Positions 33,565-44,089 of a stretch of DNA of 64,000 nt are shown one piece after another. The translations under genes and the position numbers were made by a program. Positions within the stretch are counted from its first letter, which is position 1, and each line of letters opens with the position of its first letter. The stretch lies in assembly GCA_003049465.1 (NCBI GenBank), contig PYSS01000006.1, positions 350,818 to 414,817 of the forward strand. Direction: 5' to 3'. The DNA comes from Magnaporthiopsis rhizophila (Eukaryota > Ascomycota > Sordariomycetes > Magnaporthales > Magnaporthaceae). The notes under the pieces were generated by a model. That model searched no databases, was not told where the DNA came from, and worked only from the letters and a program-made list of their open reading frames with translations.

Positions 33565-34662
33565 CTCAACCTATGGCTGCTGCTTATAGGTTGGTATACA
33601 GGGACGCGATTATGTTATGTTAGGTTACTAGATAGGTATTGAGGTCGGTGGGAGGTTGATGCCCCTGCGGGTGTCTAGTAGGGGCGTAGAGATAGGTAGG
33701 GATACACAGGGGCATCGGATATGGCGGCAGAGGTTAAGTTAGCAGCCGAAGCCGGCAAGCATCTGCCCAGTTGGCTCACTCACCCTGCCAGACTGTCACT
33801 CTCCGGCGGGTGAGCCGCCCACATGGATGTAACTGCCGCTGTTGGTCGGCAGGCATGGACGCAGTCACTCGGGAAAGGAGCCACATGATTGGGCCGCAAG
33901 AGCACGCAGACATCCGCCCAGGGTAGCGACGAGGGCGAGCGGGGAGGTGGGCATGGCGCTTCGCTTCCCAATTTGGTTCACCCAGTGGCAAAGACCGACG
34001 ATCTTGGCGACTTGTCTGGAAGCAGCTTCCCGATACGGGATGCGCAGGCGTCGGGGTGCACAAGGAGTCGAGGGGGTCGCACAGGCTGGGCCAGAGCAGA
34101 CGGGCATCTCCGTCGCATTGCCGGCCGCGGATGGGGCCGGCCAAGCTCGCTGAGTGGCCGGTCGGTGACAAGGTCTACCCGGCCGAGAAAGCTGGCCCGA
34201 TGCCCGAAGGCTGCAGTGGCATGGATGGTGAAGTCTGATGGGGATACCGGTGCTGGCTTGGCGGGGTGACTGGGGATTTGCTCTGCCCCACTATTGATGT
34301 CGACCGTCACTCGCCCAGTGCTCGAGAGGAAGGAGTGAGGCAGGCATAAGACGGGGGCTATAGCTCTTTGCCGCTGCTGGCGCTCGCAGTATCCATGTCC
34401 CTGCTGGGGCACATGCTCCCCACATTGGGGGAAGGCGCGCCCTTCTCCCCGGACAGCCCGCGAAACGGACACAGGGATTGCTTTTGATGTTGCCGCAAAC
34501 AGATTGATATTACTATTTTGGCCCCTTGCAGGCATGTATGTCATAACGGAGCATCGCTTCAGACCTGCAGGGATGGGCACGGCGCTCTTTTAGGCTGAAA
34601 ATCCGAGCCTTACAACCGCATTACCCTATATACCATCCACCGGGCATTGCCAGACGAACAAA
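33565..34662. promoter_or_regulatory. Bidirectional promoter region, GH88 / DUF2264
   Basis: 1.1 kb between divergent starts, without a recognised gene. It includes a perfect 10-bp inverted repeat (33658-33667 and 33707-33716) close to the GH88 start and CTATATACC at 34627-34635 just before the DUF2264 ATG. Confidence 0.55.
33658..33716. repeat. Inverted repeat in divergent promoter, 10-bp arms
   Basis: GATGCCCCTG at 33658-33667 and its reverse complement CAGGGGCATC at 33707-33716, spaced by 39 nt and about 95-150 bp upstream of the GH88 ATG. It could be a paired regulator site or a chance hairpin. Confidence 0.6.
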
Positions 34663-36933
34663 ATGCCAGAGCTAAATGGCTTCTCCGACAACCCCTTCAA
34701 GACCCGGTCAGACCTTGCTTATGCGGGCTCATCCCTCCTCCGGCCGCTAGGACCCTACAAGTCGGCGGCAGGGGCGCGTATCAAGCTCGCGGCGGCGACG
34801 GGCACCAGCTTCAGCGAGACGGCCGCGCAGCTTGAAGGCTTCGCCCGCCCGCTGTGGGTTGTCGCAAGCCTACTCAACGACCGCGTGGCCGGATTTGAAG
34901 CCTTGACCGATGTCGGTCTCGACACGTGGATCTCGGGGCTCGGTGCCGGCACCGACCCCTCGTCACCCGAGTATTGGGGCGACGTGCTGTCGTTCGACCA
35001 GCGCATGGTCGAGATGGAGTCCATCGCCTACAGTCTGCTCGTCTCGCCCAGGGCCCTGGCACCTCCTCCGGGCCCCGCGCGCTATCTGCTCGTGGCCTGG
35101 CTACGGCAGATCAACGGCCGCGACATCGGCCGCAACAACTGGCGTTGGTTCCGCGTCTTTGTCAACCTCGCCCTCGTCAACGTCCTCGGCGTGCCGCGCG
35201 GCGAGGTGCAGCAGATCGTCGACGACGACCTGGCCCTGCTCGACTCCTTCTACCTCTGCGACGGCTGGTCCAGCGACGGGCCCTGGTGCGACGAGCGGAA
35301 GCAGGTTGACTACTACTCCGGCAGCTTTGCCATCCAGCTCTCGCAGCTGCTCTACGTCCGCTACGCCGGCTCCATGGCCGACCCGGAGAGGGTCGCGCGC
35401 TATAAGGATGAGGCCCGGTCTTTTGCCAGTGGTTTCTGGAGATACTTTGCCCCTGACGGTGAGCGCGCCTGGTGTATCTCTGCGTCGTTTATGCTAACCA
35501 CTCTACTTCGCCGCCCAAGGGGCTGCAATCCCCTTCGGGAGGAGCTTGACCTACAGATTTGCCTTTGCTGCCTTCTGGTCGGCCGTAGCACTGGCCAATG
35601 TGGAGCTCGCTGCGCCGCTAAACAGCTGGGGGACTGTCAAAGGGCTCCTGATGCGGCACCTCCGCTGGTGGGCTGCGAAGCCGCACATCTTCAACACGGA
35701 CGGGACCATGAATATCGGCTTCACCTGTGAGCTACCTATCTCTCAAGCCACTATTCTTCTGTGACTAACCGAAGCATCGTTGCTTGCCTAGACGGAAACA
35801 TTTACATGTCCGAGGACTATAACTCGCCGCAGTCCGTCTACTGGTGCTTGAAGCCGTTCGTCGCGCTGGAGATTCCACAAGACCATCCCTTTTGGACGAC
35901 CGAAGAGCTCCCTCACCCCCTCGACCCGCCCGAAGCGGCTTCGTCATCACAGACCCATCCTCCGCCGATCATCGACTTCCTCAAGGCCCCGCGACACATC
36001 ATGTGCAGCACCCCGGAGCATCACTTCCTCTTGTCCTCGGGACAATCAACCAGAGTATACCACAAGGGAAAGGAGGCCAAGTACTGCAAATTCGCTTACT
36101 CGTCTGCGTTCGGCTTCAGCGTGCCAGTCGGCACCATGCTGCACCAGGTCGGCGCCGACAGCACCCTGTGCGCCAGCATCGACGACGGTGCCTCGTGGAT
36201 CGCCCGCTTCGAACCCTTTTACGTGGAGACGATGTTGTTTCCGCAGTCAGCGCCGGGCACCATCCATGATCCTACAACCACGGAACCCCCGGCCGATGTC
36301 GCAGCCGAGCCTGAGACTTTGCCAGCAATATCCAGCGCCTGGCGCCCGTGGCCGTTCCTCGACCTCGTGATCTTCACGAAGTTGCTGCCGCCCTCGCAGA
36401 ACAGGTGGCCCGGCTGGCACGTGCGGAGGCACGAGGTGCGCTGGGGCGGAAGTAGCTCCAGCGCTGTCCGGCTGGGCAAGGTCCGCTTCGCGGACGGCGG
36501 CTTTGCAGCCTCGGCGGAGACGGCGCAGGGCGCGGCCATCTACGAAGGTCCCTGCGGCTCCGGGTCCCCATCTCGGTCCGACGAAGGGGAAATTCCCGAG
36601 GGGTGGTGGGTCACTGAAGGGCGCAGCCTCGTCATCTCCGAGTCTGGGGCCAGCGGCGTGCTAAGACTGATGGCCAGAGCAGAAGCACAGAAAGGGGACG
36701 GAGAGGCCAGGCCGGAGGTAGCGGGGGGCGTGGCGGAGATCATCAAGGCGCACTCCAACAGCAACTTGATGGTTCCGCGGACCCTGATCCCCTGCGTCCT
36801 GCACTCATTCGACCTTGGGGCGGGCCCAAAGGTCATACGGTTCGTCACGGCTGTGTTTGCCGTTGAGAAGAGCACGGCGACTCCTGGACAGGTGCTGGAG
36901 ATGTGGAACAGGCCCCCGATTATCTTATTGTAG
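34663..36933 (+). CDS. DUF2264 domain protein
   Basis: Exons 34663-35458, 35520-35726 and 35792-36933; 714 aa, introns 61 and 65 nt. DUF2264 (Pfam PF10022) proteins occur in bacteria and fungi, commonly beside carbohydrate-degrading genes, and have features of helical-barrel sugar enzymes. Family-like landmarks here are NPFKTRSDLAYAGSSLLRPL at the N-terminus, LVAWLRQINGRDIGRNNWRWF, DGWSSDGPWCDERKQVDYYSG, YRFAFAAFWSAVA, DGTMNIGFTYGNIYMSEDYNSPQS as separate blocks around residues 315-350, and KYCKFAYSSAFGF. The conserved Asp/Tyr/Trp-rich segments look like a carbohydrate-binding groove (inference). Acidic, with no signal peptide, so probably intracellular like its GH88 neighbour. The shared promoter region with GH88 suggests both act on the same oligosaccharide. 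Biochemical activity is not established from sequence. Confidence 0.9.
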
Positions 36934-37089
36934 CAGGCCACCAGAACGGGTTCTCATTCCTGGATACTTGGGTTGGGTCTTGATATTGACTGGCTACAAA
37001 TACAGTTGGGAATATGCGCGCAGCATGTGAAAATGTATGATTACATGGGTGAAAAGGTCGTCACCGACAGACCACGGAGCTCCTCGAGC

Positions 37090-37902
37090 TTAAGGTAGGA
37101 TTGGGAGGCTAGCCAAAGCCGACTGTAGCCACTCCAGACTGTCCACCACCGTCTCGTCGGGACGTCCCCAGTCGTGGATGAATTTGCCGGCATCGCGGAT
37201 AGTCGAGTCGTTGACGACGGCCCTCACGCTGGCGACGCACGGGTGCATAAACAGCACAAACGACATGAGGATCCCCTCGAGCCGCCACACGGGCATCTTC
37301 TTGGTCTCGGCCGGCATGCACGCCCACAGGTCCATCCGGGCCAGCAGCTCGGCGAACGAGCCGTCCAGCCGCTCGCGCTTCACCTCGACCTGTGTCGTCG
37401 TCGTCGTCGTTGCCGTCGTCTCTTCCTGCTGCTGCAGCAGCTGCTGCCCGCGCGGAGGGTAGGCGGCGACGACGGCAGGATCGTGCACCCAGAGTTTCAA
37501 GGGGCAGCGACCGTCGCCGCCGTCCTTGGAGCCGGCGTTGATGTCGTGCGCGTTGGCGTAGTGGATGTCGAGCTCGGCGCGCAGCAGCAGCGTCATCCCA
37601 TTGCCACCCGTGTTGTTGACGTTGACGTTGAAGTTGAAGTTGACATTGTCGCGCAGTCGAAGCCAGCCGGCCGGGAAGAAGGTGACAGACCGTGCTTCGG
37701 TGGACTTGGCTGTGAAGTCGAAGCGGTGGTCGAGCACCAGGCCGCAGCGCAGCTCGAGCCTGTAGCTGCGGCGCTGGATGGGCTCGCGCGCCGCGTGGTC
37801 GTAGAAGACGATTGAGGAGCGCGTGGGCAGGCCGCGGTAGCTGTCGATGATGCGGTCGACGAGGGCTAGAACTGCTGGGGACGACGTGTATTCGTTGTCC
37901 AT
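37090..37902 (-). CDS. Uncharacterised fungal protein
   Basis: Single exon, 270 aa; not recognised. The frame has strongly G/C-ending codons, begins MDNEYTSSPAVLALVDRIIDSY and is predicted soluble. Two low-complexity segments are visible: an Asn/Val/Phe alternation near residue 90-100 encoded by GTT-GAC/GAA hexamer repeats, and a Gln run followed by six Thr near residue 155-170. The rest alternates charged and aliphatic residues, including FMHPCVASVRAVVNDSTIRDAG near the end (22-residue stretch around 232-253). It lies tail-to-tail with the DUF2264 gene at 157 bp, so it could belong to that block, but nothing in the sequence assigns a role. Composition and length make it likely a real gene. 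Confidence 0.65.
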   Translation of the reverse strand: MDNEYTSSPAVLALVDRIIDSYRGLPTRSSIVFYDHAAREPIQRRSYRLELRCGLVLDHRFDFTAKSTEARSVTFFPAGWLRLRDNVNFNFNVNVNNTGGNGMTLLLRAELDIHYANAHDINAGSKDGGDGRCPLKLWVHDPAVVAAYPPRGQQLLQQQEETTATTTTTTQVEVKRERLDGSFAELLARMDLWACMPAETKKMPVWRLEGILMSFVLFMHPCVASVRAVVNDSTIRDAGKFIHDWGRPDETVVDSLEWLQSALASLPILP

Positions 37903-39382
37903 GGTGGGCAGGGCTTGGGGTAAGCACCACCTAATTAAGGCTAGGCGCCGAGACGGGAATTAGTGATGGCGGCTTGTGATTGATGGTAAATCCTCAAAGC
38001 GCGCGCGTGTGTGTGTGTGTGGTGTTACGTCGATGGTGCCAAGCCGGGTTAAATGGCCCTCTTTCGCGGGGGGAGTGTGTCAAGCGGTTGATGTCATTGA
38101 TGGCGCCTGCCGTTTGCTGTGACTTTATTATGAGGACACGTAATGTTGTGATTTTGCTTGGGGGGAAGGAGCGATGCGACCAGGGCGGATATAATCACCA
38201 GGAGAGTGAAAGTTAACGCGCATGGCAGGAGCTGGTTGATCCAATGGACGAAATTTTGGTACACGCCCGTCAGGGAGCAACGCACAGTGATTAAAACCGT
38301 ATGGCAATGACGGTTACACAGCATGGTTGATAGATCAAGCTGTGTAACCCGCGAACCGCTTTATCATGGCACCGAATTCGACTGCTTCGATGGTGTGCTG
38401 GTTGGGTCTAGATATTTCGTTTTCTTTCCACTGTCTGGTGGGTTTCCCAAAACACTCCTGTTTTCTACCAGCACGCTGGTTTACAGTTTCTACCTCCATC
38501 CATGTATAATAATAACGAGATTCCCAAGGTTTGATGCGACAGTTGAAAAGGGTGCTCGTTGGAGGAAACTAGAAGGATGAGAAGCCGTGACCATGTTATC
38601 GACTGTGGCGGTAATTATACAAGTTGGGCACGGAGAAATCAAATACCCATCCTTGCTCAACCCTCACGCAAAATTTTTCAGAGTTTGAAAAGCCTGAATC
38701 ACCTCGGAGCGGACAGAATCAACTTGTTTTTATTTCTTTTCAAGGTCTTCATCAGGTTTTCAGCGGCGGATGCTCGATCAGACTGATTAATTATATCTAG
38801 TCTTCAAGGAATAAAATAAAAATCTAATTATAGAAATCCTCGATCCTGTAACAACCTGCAACAGTCCACCGGCAGTATAGCATGTGTGTGGGAAAGAAAT
38901 ACGAGGAAAATACTGTACACAGATACGATAACGTTGGGTGATGCGGGGAGGGGGTCCTGACCACAAAGCGATAGACAAGACACGGACAAGTGCAGGACTG
39001 AGGCCTTGAGCATCCGTGATAAGGCATCCTCTGCAGCACGCACCAGTGTTTAATCTCATTGGTTTCCCCACAAGGGGTAAAAACAAAGTTTGTAACATTT
39101 TTTTCTTGTCTGATCTCGTCTTCTTACCCCGTCAGCACCCACCAACCAAGTACTCGCACTCCCCGTCCCGCAAAGTCCCTCGATATAAGGAGCAAACAGT
39201 CAGCAACAGCAGCCAAAGACGTACGTTCTGTAATTACCATACTCATACACGCAAATAGGGTGCCACCATCTAGGCGAGGCTAAAACTATTAATTACGACC
39301 GACAAAAAGGGAAACAGAAAAAAAAAGTGACGACATGATGAAAAATCCCAGTTACGTAGCAGAAAAGCAGAAAGCCCCGCCG
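37903..39382. other. Intergenic, AT-richer, with microsatellite
   Basis: 1.48 kb without a recognised gene. It has a (GC)n(GT)n microsatellite at 38001-38021 and long AT-rich stretches. It includes the promoter of the 37.1-kb gene and the 3' flank of the peroxidase gene. Confidence 0.6.
38001..38021. repeat. GC/GT dinucleotide microsatellite
   Basis: GCGCGC followed by about seven GT units on the + strand. Confidence 0.85.
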
Positions 39383-40669
39383 TTACCTGCGCCTGTCCTT
39401 ACCCTCCTTCGCCGGCGGCAGCGCGCGCGTGCACTCGGTCATATCGTTGATGTTGCCGACGCCCAGCAGGCTCAGGCGCACGGCCTCGCGCGCAAACGCG
39501 GCATTCCACGCTTGCTGCCCGTCGTCCGGGGAGGTGAAGCTTCGGAACGCGCCCGCGGTGCGCCTATCTCCGGCGATGTTGAGGTCGCTCTGGAACACAA
39601 ACACCCTCGCGCGGCCGCCGCCGCCGCGCTTGCCGCGTTTTTTGTCGGTTGTGACGTTGGCGGCGGCGCCCGGCGCCTGCTCCGTGTCGGTGATGTTGCC
39701 GACGCCGGCGACGCTTTCGACGTCCTGGCCTGCGACGGCGGCGGTCGTCTGCCGGTAGTAGAGCACGTCCCAGACGCCAGGGGTGCTGTCCTGCGGGGCC
39801 TCGGCGCGCGACGGGTCCACGAACTTCTGGCGGCTGGTCGTGTGGGCGCCGAGCAGCGCCGCGAGGCCATTGGGCTGGATCGTCTTGTCCTGGAACAGCT
39901 TGATGTTGAAGTCGGCGCTGCCGTCGACCGGCGGCAGCAGCCCGTCGGGCGCGGGTTTGTCGGAATCCTTGCGGCCGATGAAGAAGCGCATGCGCGGACC
40001 CAGCGGGCACGTCACGGTGGCGTGGGCGGCGCCGAACTGGATCAGGTCGGCCATGCCGACGCCCTCGGCTTTAAACTGTGAAAACCAATCCTTGTACTGC
40101 GCCACGATCTCCTCCATGCCCCTGTTGTCGCTGCGCCGCATCTCCTCGGGCGCCAGCACGATGGACCCGTCGGCGCCGCCCACGGGCCCCATGGACGCCT
40201 TCCAGGCGGCCGCGTCGTGGAAGCCGAGCCGGATGGCCTGCCGCGCCAGCGTGTTGCACTCGCCGCTGCGCTCGGTGAAGGCCTTGGTCATGACCGCCGA
40301 CACGTGCCGGTACGCGCAGCATGGGTCGCCTTTGCACTGGGCCGACGAGATCTCCGGCAGGGCCTCGGCGGCCTCGTACGCCTCGGTGCTCATGACCGGC
40401 TCGCCGCCGCCGCCCGGCGTGGTGAGCAAGCTGCGGATGGAGCGCCCAACGGGAGATAGCGACGTCTCGGAAATGCTGGCCAGGTCGCCGATGAGTGCCG
40501 TCGAGTCCATAGACCCCTGGGCCTCGCCTTGCGCGCCTGCTTCGGCCACGCGGTTTTGGATCTCCTGCAGCATGTTTTTGAAGCCCGGGTGCGCTAGCGC
40601 CGGCTGTACCAGACTACCACTACCTGCCGCCCAGGCCAGCAGCGCCTTTGTCAGGACTGAGAGGCGCAT
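39383..40669 (-). CDS. Class II-type fungal heme peroxidase (ligninase-like)
   Basis: Single exon, 428 aa from the ATG at 40669; the frame is open further upstream but lacks a signal-like start there. Residues 1-26 form a signal peptide ending ALA, so it is secreted. The plant-type peroxidase fold is shown by the distal site AIRLGFHDAAAW (catalytic Arg and His), GPVGGADGSIVL (Ca2+-site-like), ADLIQFGAAHATVTCPLGPRMRFFIGRKD, the proximal heme ligand in ALLGAHTTSRQ, and GVWDVLYYRQT. Ascomycete members of this group resemble lignin/manganese peroxidases but usually lack proven ligninolysis. Between the proximal-His half and the conserved QSDLNIAGD segment lies a basic insert (KKRGKRGGGGR) not typical of the family. 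The N-terminal ~75 residues are an unusually long prodomain-like region. Family assignment is strong, substrate unknown. Confidence 0.9.
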   Translation of the reverse strand: MRLSVLTKALLAWAAGSGSLVQPALAHPGFKNMLQEIQNRVAEAGAQGEAQGSMDSTALIGDLASISETSLSPVGRSIRSLLTTPGGGGEPVMSTEAYEAAEALPEISSAQCKGDPCCAYRHVSAVMTKAFTERSGECNTLARQAIRLGFHDAAAWKASMGPVGGADGSIVLAPEEMRRSDNRGMEEIVAQYKDWFSQFKAEGVGMADLIQFGAAHATVTCPLGPRMRFFIGRKDSDKPAPDGLLPPVDGSADFNIKLFQDKTIQPNGLAALLGAHTTSRQKFVDPSRAEAPQDSTPGVWDVLYYRQTTAAVAGQDVESVAGVGNITDTEQAPGAAANVTTDKKRGKRGGGGRARVFVFQSDLNIAGDRRTAGAFRSFTSPDDGQQAWNAAFAREAVRLSLLGVGNINDMTECTRALPPAKEGKDRRR

Positions 40670-42788
40670 GGTGGACTGCTCTGGGTGTTGGAGGTGGTGG
40701 AAGTAACGAGGGCCTTCTGGACTCTTTGTTGTGTTACCGAGGCCAAGGAGTAGCAAGGGCAGCGGGGGCGTGTGCCTGTGGCGAGCAGGCGGCCTGATCA
40801 ATAATATGGATGCGAAAGTGAAAGATAAAAAGAAGCAAAGAAGTGGAGGGGGAGCGAATGAGGTTGAACGAGAGAGAGGAAAAAGATTGCAATGTAAAAG
40901 TGACGGAAGATCGTTGCAAATATGCGTGGCCCTGACTAGTGGCAAGGGGTAAGGCAAGCCAGCTGGGTGCTTATAAACCGACTAGCGGACTGAGACGGGA
41001 GCGGAAGATGGGAGCGGCGGCGAGTGGTCCCATGTTTAGTGGGAACTGGGAACGAACCCGGAAACACGGCGGCGACGAGAGGACTCAGCCACAGCCAGTG
41101 CGCGTGACCGAGATCTCCCTCAAACTGCCGTCTTTGCCGAGACGATCCTAAACGGGTGATGGATGCATTTTCATGCCGTTCTCACCATGTTTCCAGGCCC
41201 TGGCTTGGCTGTCGTGTCTTCGGGGCGGCGGTGGGCAGTCCAGCACGGCGGCACTAGGCTGTAACGGCGGCAACCAGTCTCCCGCACGTCTCCTCTTCGC
41301 AGGACTTGGCGCTCGAAGGTGAGGGTGGTTTACCGCTCACTCAAGCAACTGAAGAGCATCCCGCCCTTGGCCATGGGCCGTCCACCTCACCACAATGGGA
41401 GCTGGCGGCTGTGAAGAAGTTCCTGACCACGGCGATGACAAAAAGCCGGCGGCCAACTCCCCGCGGAAACAAGGAACAATCGCGAGACCCGAAACTGGAT
41501 CTACAACTTCCAAGTCAGCTGGCGGCGCTTCGGGCATGCACATGCATGCGGGATGTCAGGGACGGGTGTTTGTTTGTCTGGCCTGCTGCTGCTGGCTTGC
41601 ATAGGGCATACAACGTTCCTGCCGCTGCCAGCCATCCTTGACTGCCGCCCACGCTTTCTTGATTAATAACGTGGGTCAGGCCCGCTGTGTCTTTTGCGGT
41701 TTTCGTGTTCCCAAAGTTCGGTCCTGCCGAGACTTTATTTTGCGACCCAAGGTTCGGATGATATCTGCTCAACCCCGTCGCCGTGGAATGGCTGGGTAAA
41801 CAGGGGGTCAGGAACCAGGTAGTCAGGGATGAGCACCGCGGCCATTGGACCTAAACTCCTACCGGCAATACGGATAGCTCAGTCCTGCATCTCTCTCTGA
41901 CTGCCAAAGATAGGTCCGTCCGAACCTCCAGGACCGGAGTCTCGGGCGTCCAGGAAGCCAGGGATGTCCCTGTCCGAGACGCCGGGTCCGACCGCGCACC
42001 ACCCGTCTCTCGGGCGCCGCGCCGGCGGGCAGACATGGGACGATTGGAGGTCAAGGGCTGGACCGAAGTACGTGGACGGGCTGCTACAGGGGGCACAGAC
42101 GGCCCGTCTCGATGAGGGCATAAAATCATCCTGAAAATCTGCCACAAATCCGCGGACACGAGCGGGCACAGACGCTTGGCGATCGCATGTGCGGCAGCAG
42201 TAGTCATCTGCGCTCTGCCACAGATCCTCGTTGGCCCTCGGTATCTGCTGCGGCTCCCCGTCGTTGGGCGGCAGCAACGTCTGCACGTCTGCCGCTGCAT
42301 CTCTGTCATCTTACAGGATAGGATTTCTTTTTGGGCGGGGCTTTGCCAACTCCTCCTCCTGCGCTTTCTCCCACGTTTCGCCTCCTCCAGGCCGAATGGA
42401 ATACCACACTGGCGCCGTGACTTTCTCAGCCTTCCAATATCGGCCCCTTTACGTACAACATTTACAAACCTTAGTGAAGAGAGTGGCGGACGAGGCGGCC
42501 CGACAGGGCGAGGGATAGGATACTGCTGGATGTTAATTAATTGCCCCCGTCGGCTCTCCAATCTGCTGCCTAGTGAAGGAGGGATTGTGATCAAATATTG
42601 CACAACAAGTAGTAAAGCGAAACGGAGTGTACAGTTTCTGTTGCAGCAGTTCCAACTGATGGTTGGAAAAGTGTACTTGGCGAAATATACATAATCGGTT
42701 TCGGTATCCGACTACCGTTCTCTCCTAGTCCTAGGCAGCGATCGCACCTACGCCTATCCCGCTAGGATGGACCCTTCGGCCTAACCAG
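40670..42788. other. Intergenic, no recognised gene
   Basis: 2.1 kb between the peroxidase start and the 3' end of the membrane-protein gene. A 250-codon minus-strand frame (41851-42603) is open but Arg/Ser/Pro-rich with no domain resemblance, so it is not called. Confidence 0.55.
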
Positions 42789-44089
42789 CTACGCAGGTCT
42801 CAGTAACACCCGACTCCCATCCATCTCTCTCGGCATCTCAATGCCGGAAGGCGCCTCGGCCACCGGCGTATGGCGCGCCCAAAGCTCCCACGCCTGCCCG
42901 CCGCCCCCCAGGAGCTCCGCGGGGTCCTGCGCCTGCGGGCCGGCCGTCGCCTGGCTGTCGGGCAGTTCGGGCTTGCCGCCGTAATGGGGCTCCGGCTGCC
43001 GCGGGCCCGCCGTCTCGCTACTTCCACCGCGGAGCCGGCGCAGGGGTTCCGGGTATACCCAGGCCAGGGCGGCGAGGAGGATGAGCGGGACGCCGATGCC
43101 GACGCCGATGCCTATGCCTATCTTCTCGGCGTTGGAGAGGCCGGACGAGCCGTCGGTGTTGCTGGCATTGCTGGGCGGTGTGGGCTGCCCGTTCGTCGTG
43201 CCCAAGCCGGTGTCGGTCAGCTGCGTGCTTGTGGCGGCGGTGCTGGACGAGTCGGTGGTGCCCCGACTCGTCATCCGTGAGATCGGTGCAGGGGTCGATG
43301 TGGCAGGGGTGGTGGTGGTTCGGGAGCCCGCTGTGTTGGAAAGCTCGTCGCCCGGGACGGTGATCCAGACTGGAGTCGATTAGGAGGTATGTCACAGATA
43401 TAGCGCGAGCGGCAGTGGGGGGGACTGGAGGCGTCATTGGCCCGAGAAATTACCTGGAGCGCCTGCGGGGAGGGTCAGGATGCGTGTGGCGGCGGCAAAG
43501 TCAAGGCCGTTCAGCCCGCAACTGTATGCTCTTCGGGGGCTTGGGTCGCCAGTCGTCTGCAGAAGAATGGTGGTTTTGCAGGTATAAGGTACGCCCGCCG
43601 GTCCGGAGCTACATCATAGCCCAAGGCAGCTCTGCTTAGCGGTCGGCGCCGTGGCCACAAGCAGCCGGTGTCTGGAGGGCCACGCACCACTTGGACGTCA
43701 GGGTCCTTGACCGACCGGTCTCAAACACTGTCTGAATGATGCTCAGACCATCACAGGTGATGCCGAATGAGCACGGGGAGGCATCTGGGCAGCAGCCGAA
43801 CAGGGTCTCAAAGGAAGTCATAGATCGCGAGCCGCCGTAGCAATAATCCGGCGTCCCTGGACAGGCGTTATTAGCGGGCCAACGGAATAGAGAGGTGCCG
43901 CATGCACCCACAGGTGTTATCTGCGCCCGACCTCCATGCGAGAAAGTCTTTCCTGGCGGTGATACTTTCGACCTGGCGCTTCTCGATATGCCCTTCGTCT
44001 CGGAAGTGCTGGGTGACCGGGGGGACTGGGACTGCGGCTTGACACTCCATTGACAGAAGGGCGCCCGCGACTAGGCGGACGGCGCGCAT
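42789..44089 (-). CDS. Cys-rich single-pass membrane protein with mucin-like stem
   Basis: Exons 44089-43973, 43920-43688, 43608-43454 and 43369-42789; 361 aa, all phases consistent. The N-terminus (MRAVRLVAGALLSM) is a likely signal peptide, and EKRQ near residue 39 is a possible Kex2 site. The ectodomain holds many paired cysteines (VGACGTS, NNACPGTPDYCYGG, FGCCPDASPCSFGITCDG, VPYTCKTT, RAYSCGLNG), typical of fungal surface proteins. A Ser/Thr-rich stem follows. One membrane helix (IGIGIGVGIGVPLILLAALAW) comes next, then a Pro/Gly-rich cytoplasmic tail. Such Cys-rich, stem, TM layouts recur in fungal surface sensors, but no ligand can be named. The 52-nt first intron is unusually short and is the weakest join; the second (GTGCGT donor, GCTAAG branch) and third are strong. 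Confidence 0.75.

Noticed and set aside
33978..34580. 200-codon minus-strand frame in the GH88/DUF2264 promoter
   Set aside because: Basic low-information translation, no domain, located in a divergent promoter.
41851..42603. 250-codon minus-strand frame in an intergenic region
   Set aside because: Arg/Ser/Pro-rich, uneven codon bias, overlapping open frames on the other strand and no domain; not enough to call a gene.
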